Shown: positions 55,601-64,000 of the stretch, in pieces
Position numbering within the stretch: the first letter of the stretch is position 1
How the letters are laid out: every line of letters begins with the position of its first letter
From: Xenopus tropicalis
Taxonomy: Eukaryota; Chordata; Amphibia; Anura; Pipidae
Assembly (NCBI RefSeq): GCF_000004195.4
Contig: NC_030678.2
Span: forward strand, 95,128,904-95,192,903
Length of the DNA: 64,000 nt
Direction of reading: 5' to 3'
Position numbers and translations under genes: made by a program
Notes under the pieces: generated by a model
What the model was told of the DNA's origin: nothing
What the model saw: the letters and a program-made list of their open reading frames with translations, nothing else
Database searches by the model: none

Positions 55601-57345
55601 GGGCCATTCCAAAACTTTAATCTTCTTCCGGTGAAGCCATTCCTTTGTTGATTTGAATGTATGCTTTGGGTCGTTGTCACGGTGAAAGATGAAGTTCCTC
55701 CTCATGTTCAGCTTTCTAGCAGAAGCCTGAAGGTTTTGTGCCAATATTGACTGGTATTTGGAATTGTTCATAATTCCCTCTATCTTAACTAAGGCCCCAG
55801 TTCCATCTGAAGAAAAACACCCCCAAAGCATGATGCTGCCACCACCATGCATCACTGTGGGTATGGTGTTCTTTTGGTGATGTGCAGTATTGTTTTCGCG
55901 CCAAACATTTTTTGGAATTATGGCCAAAAAGTTCAACCTTGGTTTCATCAGACCATAACACCTTTTCCCACATGCTTTTGGGAGACTTCAGATGTGTTTT
56001 TGCAAAATGTAGCCTGGCTTCGATGTTTTTTTTCATAAGAAAAGTCTTTCGTCTTGCCACTCTACCCCATAGCCCAGACATATAAAGAATACGGGAGATT
56101 GTTGTCACATGTACCACACAGCCAGTACTTACCAGATATTCCTGCAGTTCCTTTAATGTTGCTGTAGGCCTCTTGGTAGCCTCCCTGACCAGTTTTCTTC
56201 TCGACTTTTCATCAATTTTGAAGGGACGTTCTTGGTAATGTCACTGTTGTGCCATGTTTTCTCCACTTGATGACTGTCTTCACTGTGTTCCATGGTATAT
56301 CTAATGCCGTGGAAATTCTTTTGTACCCTTCTTCTGACTGATATCTTTTAACAATGAGATCCTTCTGATGCTTTGGAAGCTCTCTGTGGACCATGGCATT
56401 TGCTGTGGGATGCGACTAAAAAAATGTCAGGAAAGACCAACTAGAGCAGCTGAACTTTATTTGGGGTTAATCTGAGGCACTTTAAATGATGGCAGGTGTA
56501 TGCCGACTCCTATTTAACATGATTTTGAATGTGATTGCTTAATTCTGGACACAACTACATCCCCAGTTAGAAGAGGGTGTGCACACGTATGCCACCCCAT
56601 TATTTTATTTTTTTTTTTGTTTTCTTCCCTCCACCTAAAAGATATCAGTTTGTTTTTCAATTGAGTGGTACAGTTTATAGGTCACATTAAAGGTGGAAAA
56701 AGTTCTGAAATGATTTATCTTTGTCTCATTTTTATACAGCGCAGGAACTTGACATTTTACCAGGGGTGTGTAGACTTTTTATATCCACTGTAATTTAATG
56801 GCCTCTCCAAATTCTGACCTCAGGGACCTTTAACTAGAACGAGCTTAGTCTCCATTGTCTGCAGGTGGAGTCAGGTAGCAGCTCAAGTGAAATAACAATA
56901 ACAAGGGTGCATGGTCTGAGACTGCTCGGGGAAAAACTTGATCTCTCTGACTTTTGGTAACCGTTCTGGGGAAAGTAGCGCTAAGTCTATCTTGGAAAAG
57001 AAATGGTGTGTTGCTGAATACCAGGAGAATTCCTAGTTGGTAGGGAATTTCCAGCGCCATACATTAACTAAGTTATAGGCATCAGCCCAATCTGCTAGTT
57101 TTGAAGTCGAGCTTGTGGTCAAGGCCAGCCTATCTAAAGATGGGTGAATACAGGCATACACATAATATACATTGGAGCGGGAGTTAGTTGTATTATGGCT
57201 TCATATATGTCTTGCAATACCCTGTCAGTAAAAGGTGGAGGGACATAAACATTTATCAACAGGAGAGGGTAGCCTGTTATGGCACACACTATTATTTGAT
57301 ATCGACCTGATATCTTTTTCCGATCTCTTGTATTCCTTAGCAGAT
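52610..57345 (-). pseudogene. L1/Tx1-like LINE ORF2, split by a Tc1
   Basis: Read from right to left. Endonuclease remnant (SDHAPLLL, 57060-56845), Tc1 insertion, then 55101-54643, RT motifs (LTRGTRKGCPLSPLLFALAI at 54161-53973; motif C region near 53920), 53507-53181, and the C-terminus 53132-52638 with a knuckle whose first Cys is Tyr (YPRC, H, WDC). T-rich end at 52612-52628. The order is that of L1 ORF2. Numerous stops and frame changes show it is dead. The 5' end is truncated within the endonuclease. Confidence 0.82.
55183..56790 (-). mobile_element. Tc1-like transposon, copy B, with broken transposase
   Basis: CAGTGGATATAAAAAGTCTA inverted ends, flanked by TA, lying within the L1 ORF2. 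Minus-strand transposase pieces are 56394-56212 (HTH; ends TSLQN after a small deletion), 56117-55785 and 55948-55385 (NDPKH, NPIENLW and the C-terminus). Unlike copy A the third catalytic residue is Glu. At least two frame changes inactivate it. Confidence 0.9.
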
Positions 57346-57828
57346 ATATATATATATGGAGATGGTAGCAGCTGTCATTATTTAAAGGGGATTTAAACTC
57401 AAAAAATGAATGCAGAATTAATTTTCTTCTTTAGCGGTTTCTTAGATATTTGCTTTTTAGACTGCAAATACCAGGCTTTTAACCCAAGGGTAACCAAAAT
57501 AAAGAAAGCACAGAATAAGTGCATTGACAGTGGGTACTTAATACTCTGCACCTTCAAAAAGAAAACTTTTTATGCCAAGTCTGCTATTAGCATTCTAAAA
57601 TGCTTTAATACTTCTAATATCTTAGCAACCACTAAAAACAGAAAATGAACGTGCAAAAGTGCTTAGAGGACCAATATAAGTAAGTGTACAGACCTGTCAA
57701 TCCACTTTTTCCCGGGAGTTACCCAATTTTTTACTTCCTCCCCCAGTCTCCCATCATTCCCCTAATAAGTTGTTGTAAGTTGACAGCTCTGAGTGGAAGC
57801 ATACAAAAAGAGAGGGGGATTGATCAAT
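57346..57828. other. No recognised gene
   Basis: A (TA)n tract at 57345-57357 follows the L1 end. 57384-57420 (TTTAAAGGGGATTTAAACTC) resembles a TTAA MITE terminus. Otherwise nothing supportable. Confidence 0.45.
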
Positions 57829-59060
57829 ACACATTCCCTGGTCCCCTGTTTCATAAGTAAATTATGTATGCTAGTGCATGTGTTTACAAAAACAGGGGTT
57901 TTTAGTTACAAAATTATGATCATAAGATTGGTAAGCCACCACACCACATCAAGGTAAACCCTGTATGGCAGTCCTATCTATTTACCTCTGGTCATATTTT
58001 TCAAAGGCTGGCACTCCCGTGCACTGTTGCCATTCTTGACCTGGGGGCTGGTTTGAGTCAGAGGGTGTAAGGTACCTGGTCGCCGTGGTCGTTCTGTCAG
58101 GGACTGGACGCATGCCATCCTTGGCGGCGGGCGGACGACCACGGCGACCAGGTACCTTACAGAGGGCTTAGTCCCTCCCATTCCTTCAGCTTTTATAGAG
58201 AGATTGCCAGGACCACTGCTTGGTTCTACAGGCTTAATCCTCCCCCGCTAGCGACTTGTAAAGGGTAAGACTGTCTGTTAACCAACACCCATTTTATTAA
58301 AGGCATAAGACCACCATTAAAGGGCCGGGTGTGGAGGTGCTAACCCACATGGAAGTTTGACCATTCTTCCTGCAGAATAACTCAGCTAAAATACATATCC
58401 AGGATAAAAAAAAAAAATTTCCCTGGCTGAGGGTTCAGCTTGCACCTGGGGCTACAACTAGCCGGTTTGTCCATTGTGTAGCACACCTTAATCAATTTCT
58501 GCTAAAATACATAGATACACAGAAAGAGGTTGGGGGAGCACTCCAAGGCTAAATAGAGTATACATATACAATGGAAGTGCGACTGATCTAGCCAAATTGG
58601 GGATTGATCAATGCACATTCCCTGGTCCCCTGTTTCATAAGTAAATTATCTATGCTAGCGCATGTGTTTACAAAAACAGGGGTTTTTACTTACAAAATTA
58701 TGATCATAAGATTGGTAAGCTACCATACCACGTCAAGGTAAACCCTGTATGGTAGTCCTATCTATTGACCTCTGGTCATTTTTTTCAGAGGCTGGCACTC
58801 CCGTGCACTGTTGCCATTCTTGACCTGGGGGCTGGTTTGAGTCAGAGGGCTTAGTCACTCCCATGCCTTCAGCTTTTATAGAGAGAGATTGCCAGGACCA
58901 CAGCTTGGTTCTACAGGCTTAATCCTCCCCCGCTTGCGGCTTGTAAAGGATAAGACTGCCCGTTAACCAACACCCATTTTATTAAAGGCATAAGACCACC
59001 ATTAAAGGGATGGGTATGGGGGTGCTAACCCACATGGAAGTTTGGCCATTTTTCCTGAGA
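57829..59060. repeat. Direct duplication of about 450 bp
   Basis: 57829-58380 and 58603-59060 are close copies in the same direction (TTGATCAATRCACATTCCCT, ACAAAATTATGATCATAAGA, GGCTGGCACTCCCGTGCACT, ACCCACATGGAAGTTTG). The segment between them is unique. The first copy is longer because of the insertion at 58066-58161. Confidence 0.85.
58066..58161. mobile_element. 96-bp palindromic insertion
   Basis: TGTAAGGTACCTGGTCGCCG at the left and its inverted complement at the right, with GTGGTCGT/ACGACCAC extending the arms. GAGGG precedes (58061-58065) and follows (58162-58166). The sister repeat reads straight through TCAGAGGGCTTAGT, which is the empty site. Confidence 0.8.
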
Positions 59061-59130
59061 AGAAGCTCTGACTTTACAACTATTTCTTTTTTTAGATTTA
59101 GAGCCTATTTAACATTTTGCCTTTAAAATA

Positions 59131-59350
59131 CAGGTATAGGATCCAGTATCTGGAAACCTGTTATCCAGAAAGCTCTGCATTATGGAGAGGCCATCTCCCA
59201 TAGACTCCATTTCAATCAAATAATTAAAATTTTTAATAATGATTCCCTTTTACTCTGTATTATTAAAACAGTACCTTGTTTTTGATCCCTGCTAAGATAT
59301 AGTTAATCATTATTGGAGACTAAACAATTCTATTGGGGAATCTTATTGAA
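59131..59350. mobile_element. ACAGGTATR-family MITE, left part
   Basis: ACAGGTATAGGATCCAGTAT, CTGTTATCCAGAAAGCTC, then AACAGTACCTTGTTTTTGAT and ATCATTATTGGAG: the order seen in 2330-2668. Confidence 0.6.
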
Positions 59351-59750
59351 ATTTTTCACATGGAATGTTTGCAAACATGAGGTATATACGATAATAACCA
59401 TACTACATAGAAGTGTACCAGCCATAAAGCACTGCTAATAAGTGCACCACTGTTTTTGTTGGCAGGTGATAAGCCAAAACTGATAGAAACTCTTCTGCAT
59501 ATTAATAATTTATTAGACAATAAAGGCTGAAAAGTATCTGCTTGAGCACTCATTACATATCCATAATGTCATTGGATGGGGACTGTTGGAAGACTGGTGT
59601 CTAGGGCAACAGCAACCTTACCTAACCTTAATCTCACACTGAACAGTATTGTTGCCATACAGGACAACCAATAGAAAAAACATGGATTTTGTACAGTATT
59701 AATAGCCTATCCTGGATTTTTAGATTTTGAATAGGCTTAGATTTATGGAT
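59351..59750. other. No recognised feature
   Basis: Unique-looking DNA between repeats. Confidence 0.45.
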
Positions 59751-60186
59751 TTAAAGGAGAACTGAACCCTAGCCCATCCTCAGCCCTCCCCTCCACACTG
59801 ACTCCCTGCAACATCTATTCTGTTCAAATGTTTCTGTGTGTGCCGACCTCCCATAAATCCGCAGCTCAGTGTGGAGGAGTTCCAATGCACAATCTTCTTC
59901 TGTCTTCTGACTTTTCCTATCAGTTCTCCAGTATGGATCTTGCAGAAGCTTGCACAGTCAAAGTCGATTCAGGACTTTCAACCGAGCATGCACCTGCAAG
60001 ATCTGTGTCGGCAGTCTAACAAAAGGGGATTTGAAGATAGGGAAAGATGATGTCATTGAACTCTGCTACACAACTTCAGATTTATGGCAGGTCGGCACAC
60101 AGGGAATCTTCTGTATGGAACAGATGCTGTGGGGAGGGAGGGCAGTGGAGGGGGCTGAGGATGGGCTAGGGTTTAGTTCACCTAAA
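59751..60186. mobile_element. MITE with GAACTGAACCCTAGCCCATC ends
   Basis: TTAAAGGAGAACTGAACCCT at the left; GATGGGCTAGGGTTTAGTTC at the right, then a diverged CACCTAAA. Inner inverted pairs CCTCAGCCCTCCC/GGGCAGTGGAGGGGGCTGAGG and TGTGTGCCGACCT/AGGTCGGCACAC. Frames on the plus strand are not genes. Confidence 0.7.
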
Positions 60187-61667
60187 CCTAATAATATAGA
60201 TGGAAAAAGAACACATTTTTCAAAGGTTTACTAATAAAAATTGATATTAATGTTAACTCCACAGCCCTGACATCCATGATAAATCAATTAATTCACAACA
60301 CTTAATTTAGGAATCAGTGTACAATATACCCTGCATAATGAACCCTGCATCTCACTGGGTCGGATCCTTTGCTCTCACAGAACAAATAATCTGCTTACCA
60401 AACAGTCCTGCTGACCCAGGTTCTCCTGCCCCGAGTCCGTAGCCAGGGGGAGACACAATCGTCAGAAATCCACAATTCGGCAGCGCATTCCAGATAGCAT
60501 AAAAGTTGCGGCTTTTATACTACCTTGAGTGCGCTGCTGAATTGTGGATTTCCACAGCTCTGGCAGCCGTACATAAATCCTTCAACTCCAACTCCTCAGT
60601 TTATGGTGACTTCCTAGACAAGGCTGTCTAGCGAAACTCATTGACTGGGTAAGGAGGGCATTAGTCAGTGAAACTGATCTGAGATGGAGAAATCCACAGC
60701 TGGTATGGAAAAAAACAGTCCATGGTAAGAGTATAAGAGATTAACTACACTGGAGATTTTGTAGGACAGATTGCATCCTTGTTGAATGGTTAAAATATAA
60801 TGGGGCTGATAGATGAACAAAACCCACCATCCAAACTTTATATGATCCAACTTTACAGAATGAGGACCAAATCGGCAGCATAAATCTGCCCATGTATGGC
60901 CACCTTAACACACTCTTTACGTTTATTTTTTACCCATCTGCAGGCCTTATATTAGCTGCAATAATTCCTACCCCCAAACCTATTTTCTTATAATTCCTTA
61001 TAAACCTGTTTCATTTTTACCTTTGTCATTGCACATGATATTCTTTAATATTGTTTGCCCTATTTGTCGTCATAAAATCATGGAAAGACAGTTCAGGTTG
61101 AGGTTACCTTTATAGCCAGTATATTTATTTTCATTCTTACATCTTGAGACAGCTATTACAAAAATGGCTGATGTTACATGATCAATAGATATTTTAAGTG
61201 CAAGGAACATGCATGATTCATTTATAAATTTGAACCTGTAGTATGCAGTCTATACAGTTAGCAAAAAACACAATAATTTAAAGTACAGTTCATTACAAGA
61301 GACTTCTTCAGGTCAGTCACTTTTTCCAATTCAAATACACAAACAAATCTACATACTGAAATTAACTTACGAAAGAGGCAACAAAGTTGCAAAGTCTTAT
61401 CCCGTCATAAAGGACTACACTCTTTTTTTGCAGTAATGGGATTTATTCTTTGACCCTGTTCTGCTACCCCCCCCCCCCAAGCTAAGGTCTGATCATGCTG
61501 TGGGAATAGTAGATGATAGAGAAGATATATTGGTACTTTGTGATCAATTAAATGGATTAATATTAGATTGTGTAGGACAAGTTAATTTGAGATAAGAGGT
61601 TAATTTACATAATGATTGTTTTCCTTTAAATGAGAGAATGTTTTTGAATGTATGTGTTTAGTGCCTC
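60187..61667. other. Intergenic DNA with one small palindrome
   Basis: 60463-60553 has inverted arms AATCCACAATTCGGCAGCGC / GCGCTGCTGAATTGTGGATT. A run of 13 C lies at about 61467-61479. No gene recognised. Confidence 0.5.
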
Positions 61668-62013
61668 TTAGGGCTCTGGTACACGGGGAGATTAGTCGCC
61701 CGCGGCAAAACTCCCTGCTCGCGGGCAACTAATCTCCCCGAGTTGCCTTCCCCCTGCCATCCCACCGACGAACATGTAAGTCGCCGGCGGGATGGCAGAC
61801 GCGGCAGCGCGATTTCGCGCAAATCGCCGAAAAAGACTCGCGAGGCTTTTTCGGCGATTTCCCGAAATCGCCCCGCCGCGTCTGCCATCCCGCTGGCGAC
61901 TTACATGTTCGCCGGTGGGATGGCAGGGGGAAGGCAACTCGGGGAGATTAGTCGCCCGCGAGCAGGGAGTTTTGCCGCGGGCGACTAATCTCCCCGTGTA
62001 CCAGAGCCCTTAG
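61668..62013. mobile_element. Intact palindromic MITE, GCTCTGGTACACGGGGAG
   Basis: TTAGGGCTCTGGTACACGGG to CCCGTGTACCAGAGCCCTTA. The arms pair over nearly the whole length, with centre AAAAAGACTCGCGAGGCTTTTT near 61840. The same peptides on both strands again reflect symmetry. Truncated or worn relatives at 46986-47240 and 31050-31292. Confidence 0.85.
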
Positions 62014-62212
62014 GGTGAAGACACATGAAGCTACTAGTAGCAGCTACTATTTCATGGCTACTAAACCCCAGAAAATACCCTGCCATACACAATACTGAGA
62101 ATTGCCTCTGTTAAAACACATGTTCAGACAATTATTAGTAAATGATCAGCATTGTCTATTTTAGTAGCCACGACAAGTAGCTGCTACTAGTAGCTCCATG
62201 TGTCTTCACTCA
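62014..62212. mobile_element. TIR element, GTGAAGACACATG family
   Basis: AGGGTGAAGACACATGAAGC and CTACTAGTAGCAGCTACT at the left; inverted AGTAGCTGCTACTAGTAGCT and CATGTGTCTTCACTC at the right. It abuts the previous MITE directly. Confidence 0.75.
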
Positions 62213-62469
62213 TAGAATTTAACACAAGGTTTGTAAGTGCAAGAAAACATATTGGAACATTTTCTTTCTGTTTTTTCCTTGCAGTCCAATCTGTCCAGTC
62301 TACTTTGACATATCAACTAAGATATGTGCCTGCTGGTGCACAATAGGGGCCAAGGCATACATACATATATAAGTGGCAGAGTGCTATCTGTGCTTTCACC
62401 ATAGGGGTCAGTCTAGAAGAAGTGATGGGATAATTTGCACAAATTATACATTAGCTCAGGGTTTAAGTT

Positions 62470-62625
62470 AAAGGAACAGTAAGATCAAAAAATAAAAATG
62501 TATCAAAGTAATTTCAATAAAGTTGCTGTGTAACTATGTGGGTAGCTGTTTCAATTGAAATAGGGCTGAATAGGGTTTAATTACTTTAATTAAACCCTTT
62601 TTTGTGTGTTATTGTTACTCTTAAC
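62470..62625. mobile_element. Short, decayed TTAA MITE
   Basis: TTAAAGGAACAGTAAGATCA at the left and TTATTGTTACTCTTAA at the right suggest a shrunken copy of the 1551-1977 family. Confidence 0.45.
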
Positions 62626-62677
62626 ACAGTTCTTGATATTACAGACAAAGAGTAGAGTAGTAAGAAACACAAGTACT

Positions 62678-62683
62678 TTTATT
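62678..62683 (-). terminator. Polyadenylation signal of the right-edge gene
   Basis: AATAAA on the minus strand about 220 bp after the stop codon at 62902; the first good candidate downstream. Confidence 0.45.
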
Positions 62684-62901
62684 GATAGAGCTTGGGTTAG
62701 ACCATACTACAATAAAGTTTAGATTTGCACATAATTGTAGATCAAAAATGTTTTGGGTTTTTTTTGTTTTACAGAAAAAAAGGAGAGTGATGCATGCAAA
62801 TGCAATACAATATTGTTGGCTGTGAAACAGAGAGCTTCTGTCTGACCATGAATAATCACAAAAGTAATCCCAATTAAATATGGGACTGTATGGAGTACAC
62901 T

Positions 62902-63099
62902 TTACTGAGTGACAGTTCGCAGTATTCCTTTCATGACTTTGTAGCTTGGAAGCTGCTGATTTTCCTTGGGAGAGTAACAGGGCCCACGTTCTGAGGCATA
63001 AGAAAAAGGAAACCTAAGAACCCACAGTCCATCAGAAGGAAGGGTGATTTCCTGTTTTTCAGGGACAAAGACAGGGCATGGAGGAGGTCCCGGCTGCAC
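62902..63099 (-). CDS. Last coding exon of an unidentified gene
   Basis: From acceptor TATGTTTTAG to a TAA stop, 65 codons: VQPGPPPCPVFVPEKQEIT, LPSDGLWVLRFPFSY, then GPCYSPKENQQLPSYKVMKG. Exon phase 0 matches the upstream exon. Proline- and aromatic-rich beta-strand-like blocks (TLPSDGLWVLRFPF) suggest a folded beta domain, perhaps extracellular or luminal, but I do not recognise the family and see no catalytic motif. Same strand as scml2, with its 3' end about 16 kb upstream of the scml2 promoter region. Coding character and splice sites make the exon itself secure. Confidence 0.85.
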   Translation of the reverse strand: MQPGPPPCPVFVPEKQEITLPSDGLWVLRFPFSYASERGPCYSPKENQQLPSYKVMKGILRTVTQ

Positions 63100-63831
63100 C
63101 TAAAACATAAATTCAATATTGTCATTGGTAAGTTAATATGTAACAATGCCCAAGCATATTTCAGAGTCAATAAAAAAAATAGATGGCAAGGGCACTATTA
63201 GACATAGTGACTGAAAATACCTTTTAATCCAGAGGAATGATGATCTCCACATGTACAACATTTTAGTTAGTTAATGATCAGGCTTACTTTCAGGAGAATG
63301 TGAAAAAGGGCATTTTTCCTGCATTTAAGCCCCACTGCGAAATGTTAAATGTTTTATATGCAGTGCTAAGTGTAAAATTGCCCTAGAAGAGAACGGTCAC
63401 TACAATAAAAAAAATCAATCTATATAAATGATTATATTTATAATATTGTATATTTTTAACAGTAAAAAGTAAAAAAAAAAACAGCTGATGGTGTCACTAA
63501 GAAAATGCTGTCAACACTTCTAAAATAGAATTCGTACCTTGCATTTTGGCAATTACCTATACCACTGCACTATTCTTTACTGCCATATGGGGTACCTGGC
63601 TTGACTTACAAATTATCTGACTGTATAACATGCATTATCTTTGTATTTGCTATGTGGTGCCTCAAGGTCTTCTTCATCCTTTTCTTTCTCTGTCTTTTGT
63701 CATTGTTTGTAATGAAAATATGCAAAATATGCAATGGGCTCATTTTGCCCATTAGTGCTCTTCCACTAGTGCCCCCTAGGTCACTGATTCAACAACTCAG
63801 TAAGTCTCTGTAATAATTAAATAAAGCTTAC
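63100..63831. other. Intron of the right-edge gene
   Basis: A 732-bp AT-rich intron between two in-phase exons; nothing else seen. Confidence 0.7.
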
Positions 63832-64000
63832 CTGAGGAGCCAATATAATTTGTACAGGAGCATCTGGGACGACAACAAACAGTCTCATAAGCTGAGCATA
63901 ATGAGGTTTAAGCCCTCTGCCCTGTGATGGTGATAGCATATACAATGGCATGTCAGTGTTGAGTGCTTTGATTGCAGATTCTTTGGGTCCATTACCGATT
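63832..64000 (-). CDS. Penultimate exon of the same unidentified gene, partial
   Basis: Open from the window edge to donor CAG/GTAAGC. The frame reads IGNGPKESAIKALNTDMPLY, MLSPSQGRGLKPHYAQLMRL, FVVPDAPVQIILAPQ, and joins in phase 0 to VQPGPPPCP. The rest of the gene lies beyond the right edge. Function unknown. Confidence 0.82.

Overview
The window looks like vertebrate nuclear DNA from a clawed frog (Xenopus-like). It has long AT-rich introns, short exons with canonical splice sites, a small CpG-rich promoter-like patch, and a dense load of transposons. The mobile DNA includes a DIRS tyrosine-recombinase retrotransposon, CR1 and L1/Tx1-type LINEs, Tc1 elements, many palindromic TTAA-flanked MITEs and hAT-like elements. 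Species and all family names come from remembered sequence style, not from a search.

Two genes are supported, both on the minus strand. The main one is a Polycomb-group gene of the Scm family. Its exons at 15013-15083, 12992-13226, 12791-12879 and 7795-8038 join in a consistent reading phase and encode the N-terminal Scm motif plus two MBT repeats. Shared derived residues favour scml2 over scmh1. A probable start-codon exon lies at 32216-32321, a possible untranslated exon at 40220-40259, and a GC-rich promoter/first exon near 46.2 kb. A further in-phase exon at 223-299 may begin the SLED domain. The gene therefore spans about 46 kb and continues past the left edge. The second gene enters from the right edge: its last two coding exons (63832-64000 and 62902-63099) and a polyadenylation signal are visible, but I do not recognise the protein.

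Most of the rest is mobile DNA. 0.3-7.7 kb: intron with MITEs, a plus-strand L1 relic, a SPIN-like hAT MITE and a TIR element. 8.3-9.5 kb: a hAT-type element containing two abutting MITEs. 15.96-27.0 kb: one L1 insertion bracketed by an exact 20-bp duplication. It holds a CR1 LINE, a TTAA MITE, and a TIR element that itself contains a 6.2-kb DIRS element. 27-32 kb: hAT-like elements, two with perfect 8-bp duplications, and nested MITEs. 32.6-34.4 kb: a dead Tc1 inside another inverted repeat. 35-46 kb: L1 relic, perfect palindromes, an unexplained ORF near 43.8 kb, and the promoter. 47.6-49.2 kb: a Tc1 element with an uninterrupted 336-residue transposase. 50.9-57.3 kb: an old Tc1 relic, then an L1 split by a third Tc1. 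57.8-59.1 kb: a local duplication in which one copy carries a 96-bp palindromic insertion and the other keeps the empty site. 59-62.6 kb: more MITEs.

I found no operon, CRISPR array, tRNA or rRNA, and no multi-gene system that looks new. The best leads are the dated insertion layers, the intact Tc1, the paired empty/occupied site, the SPIN-like element, and three unassigned coding candidates (223-299, 43722-43990 and the right-edge gene).
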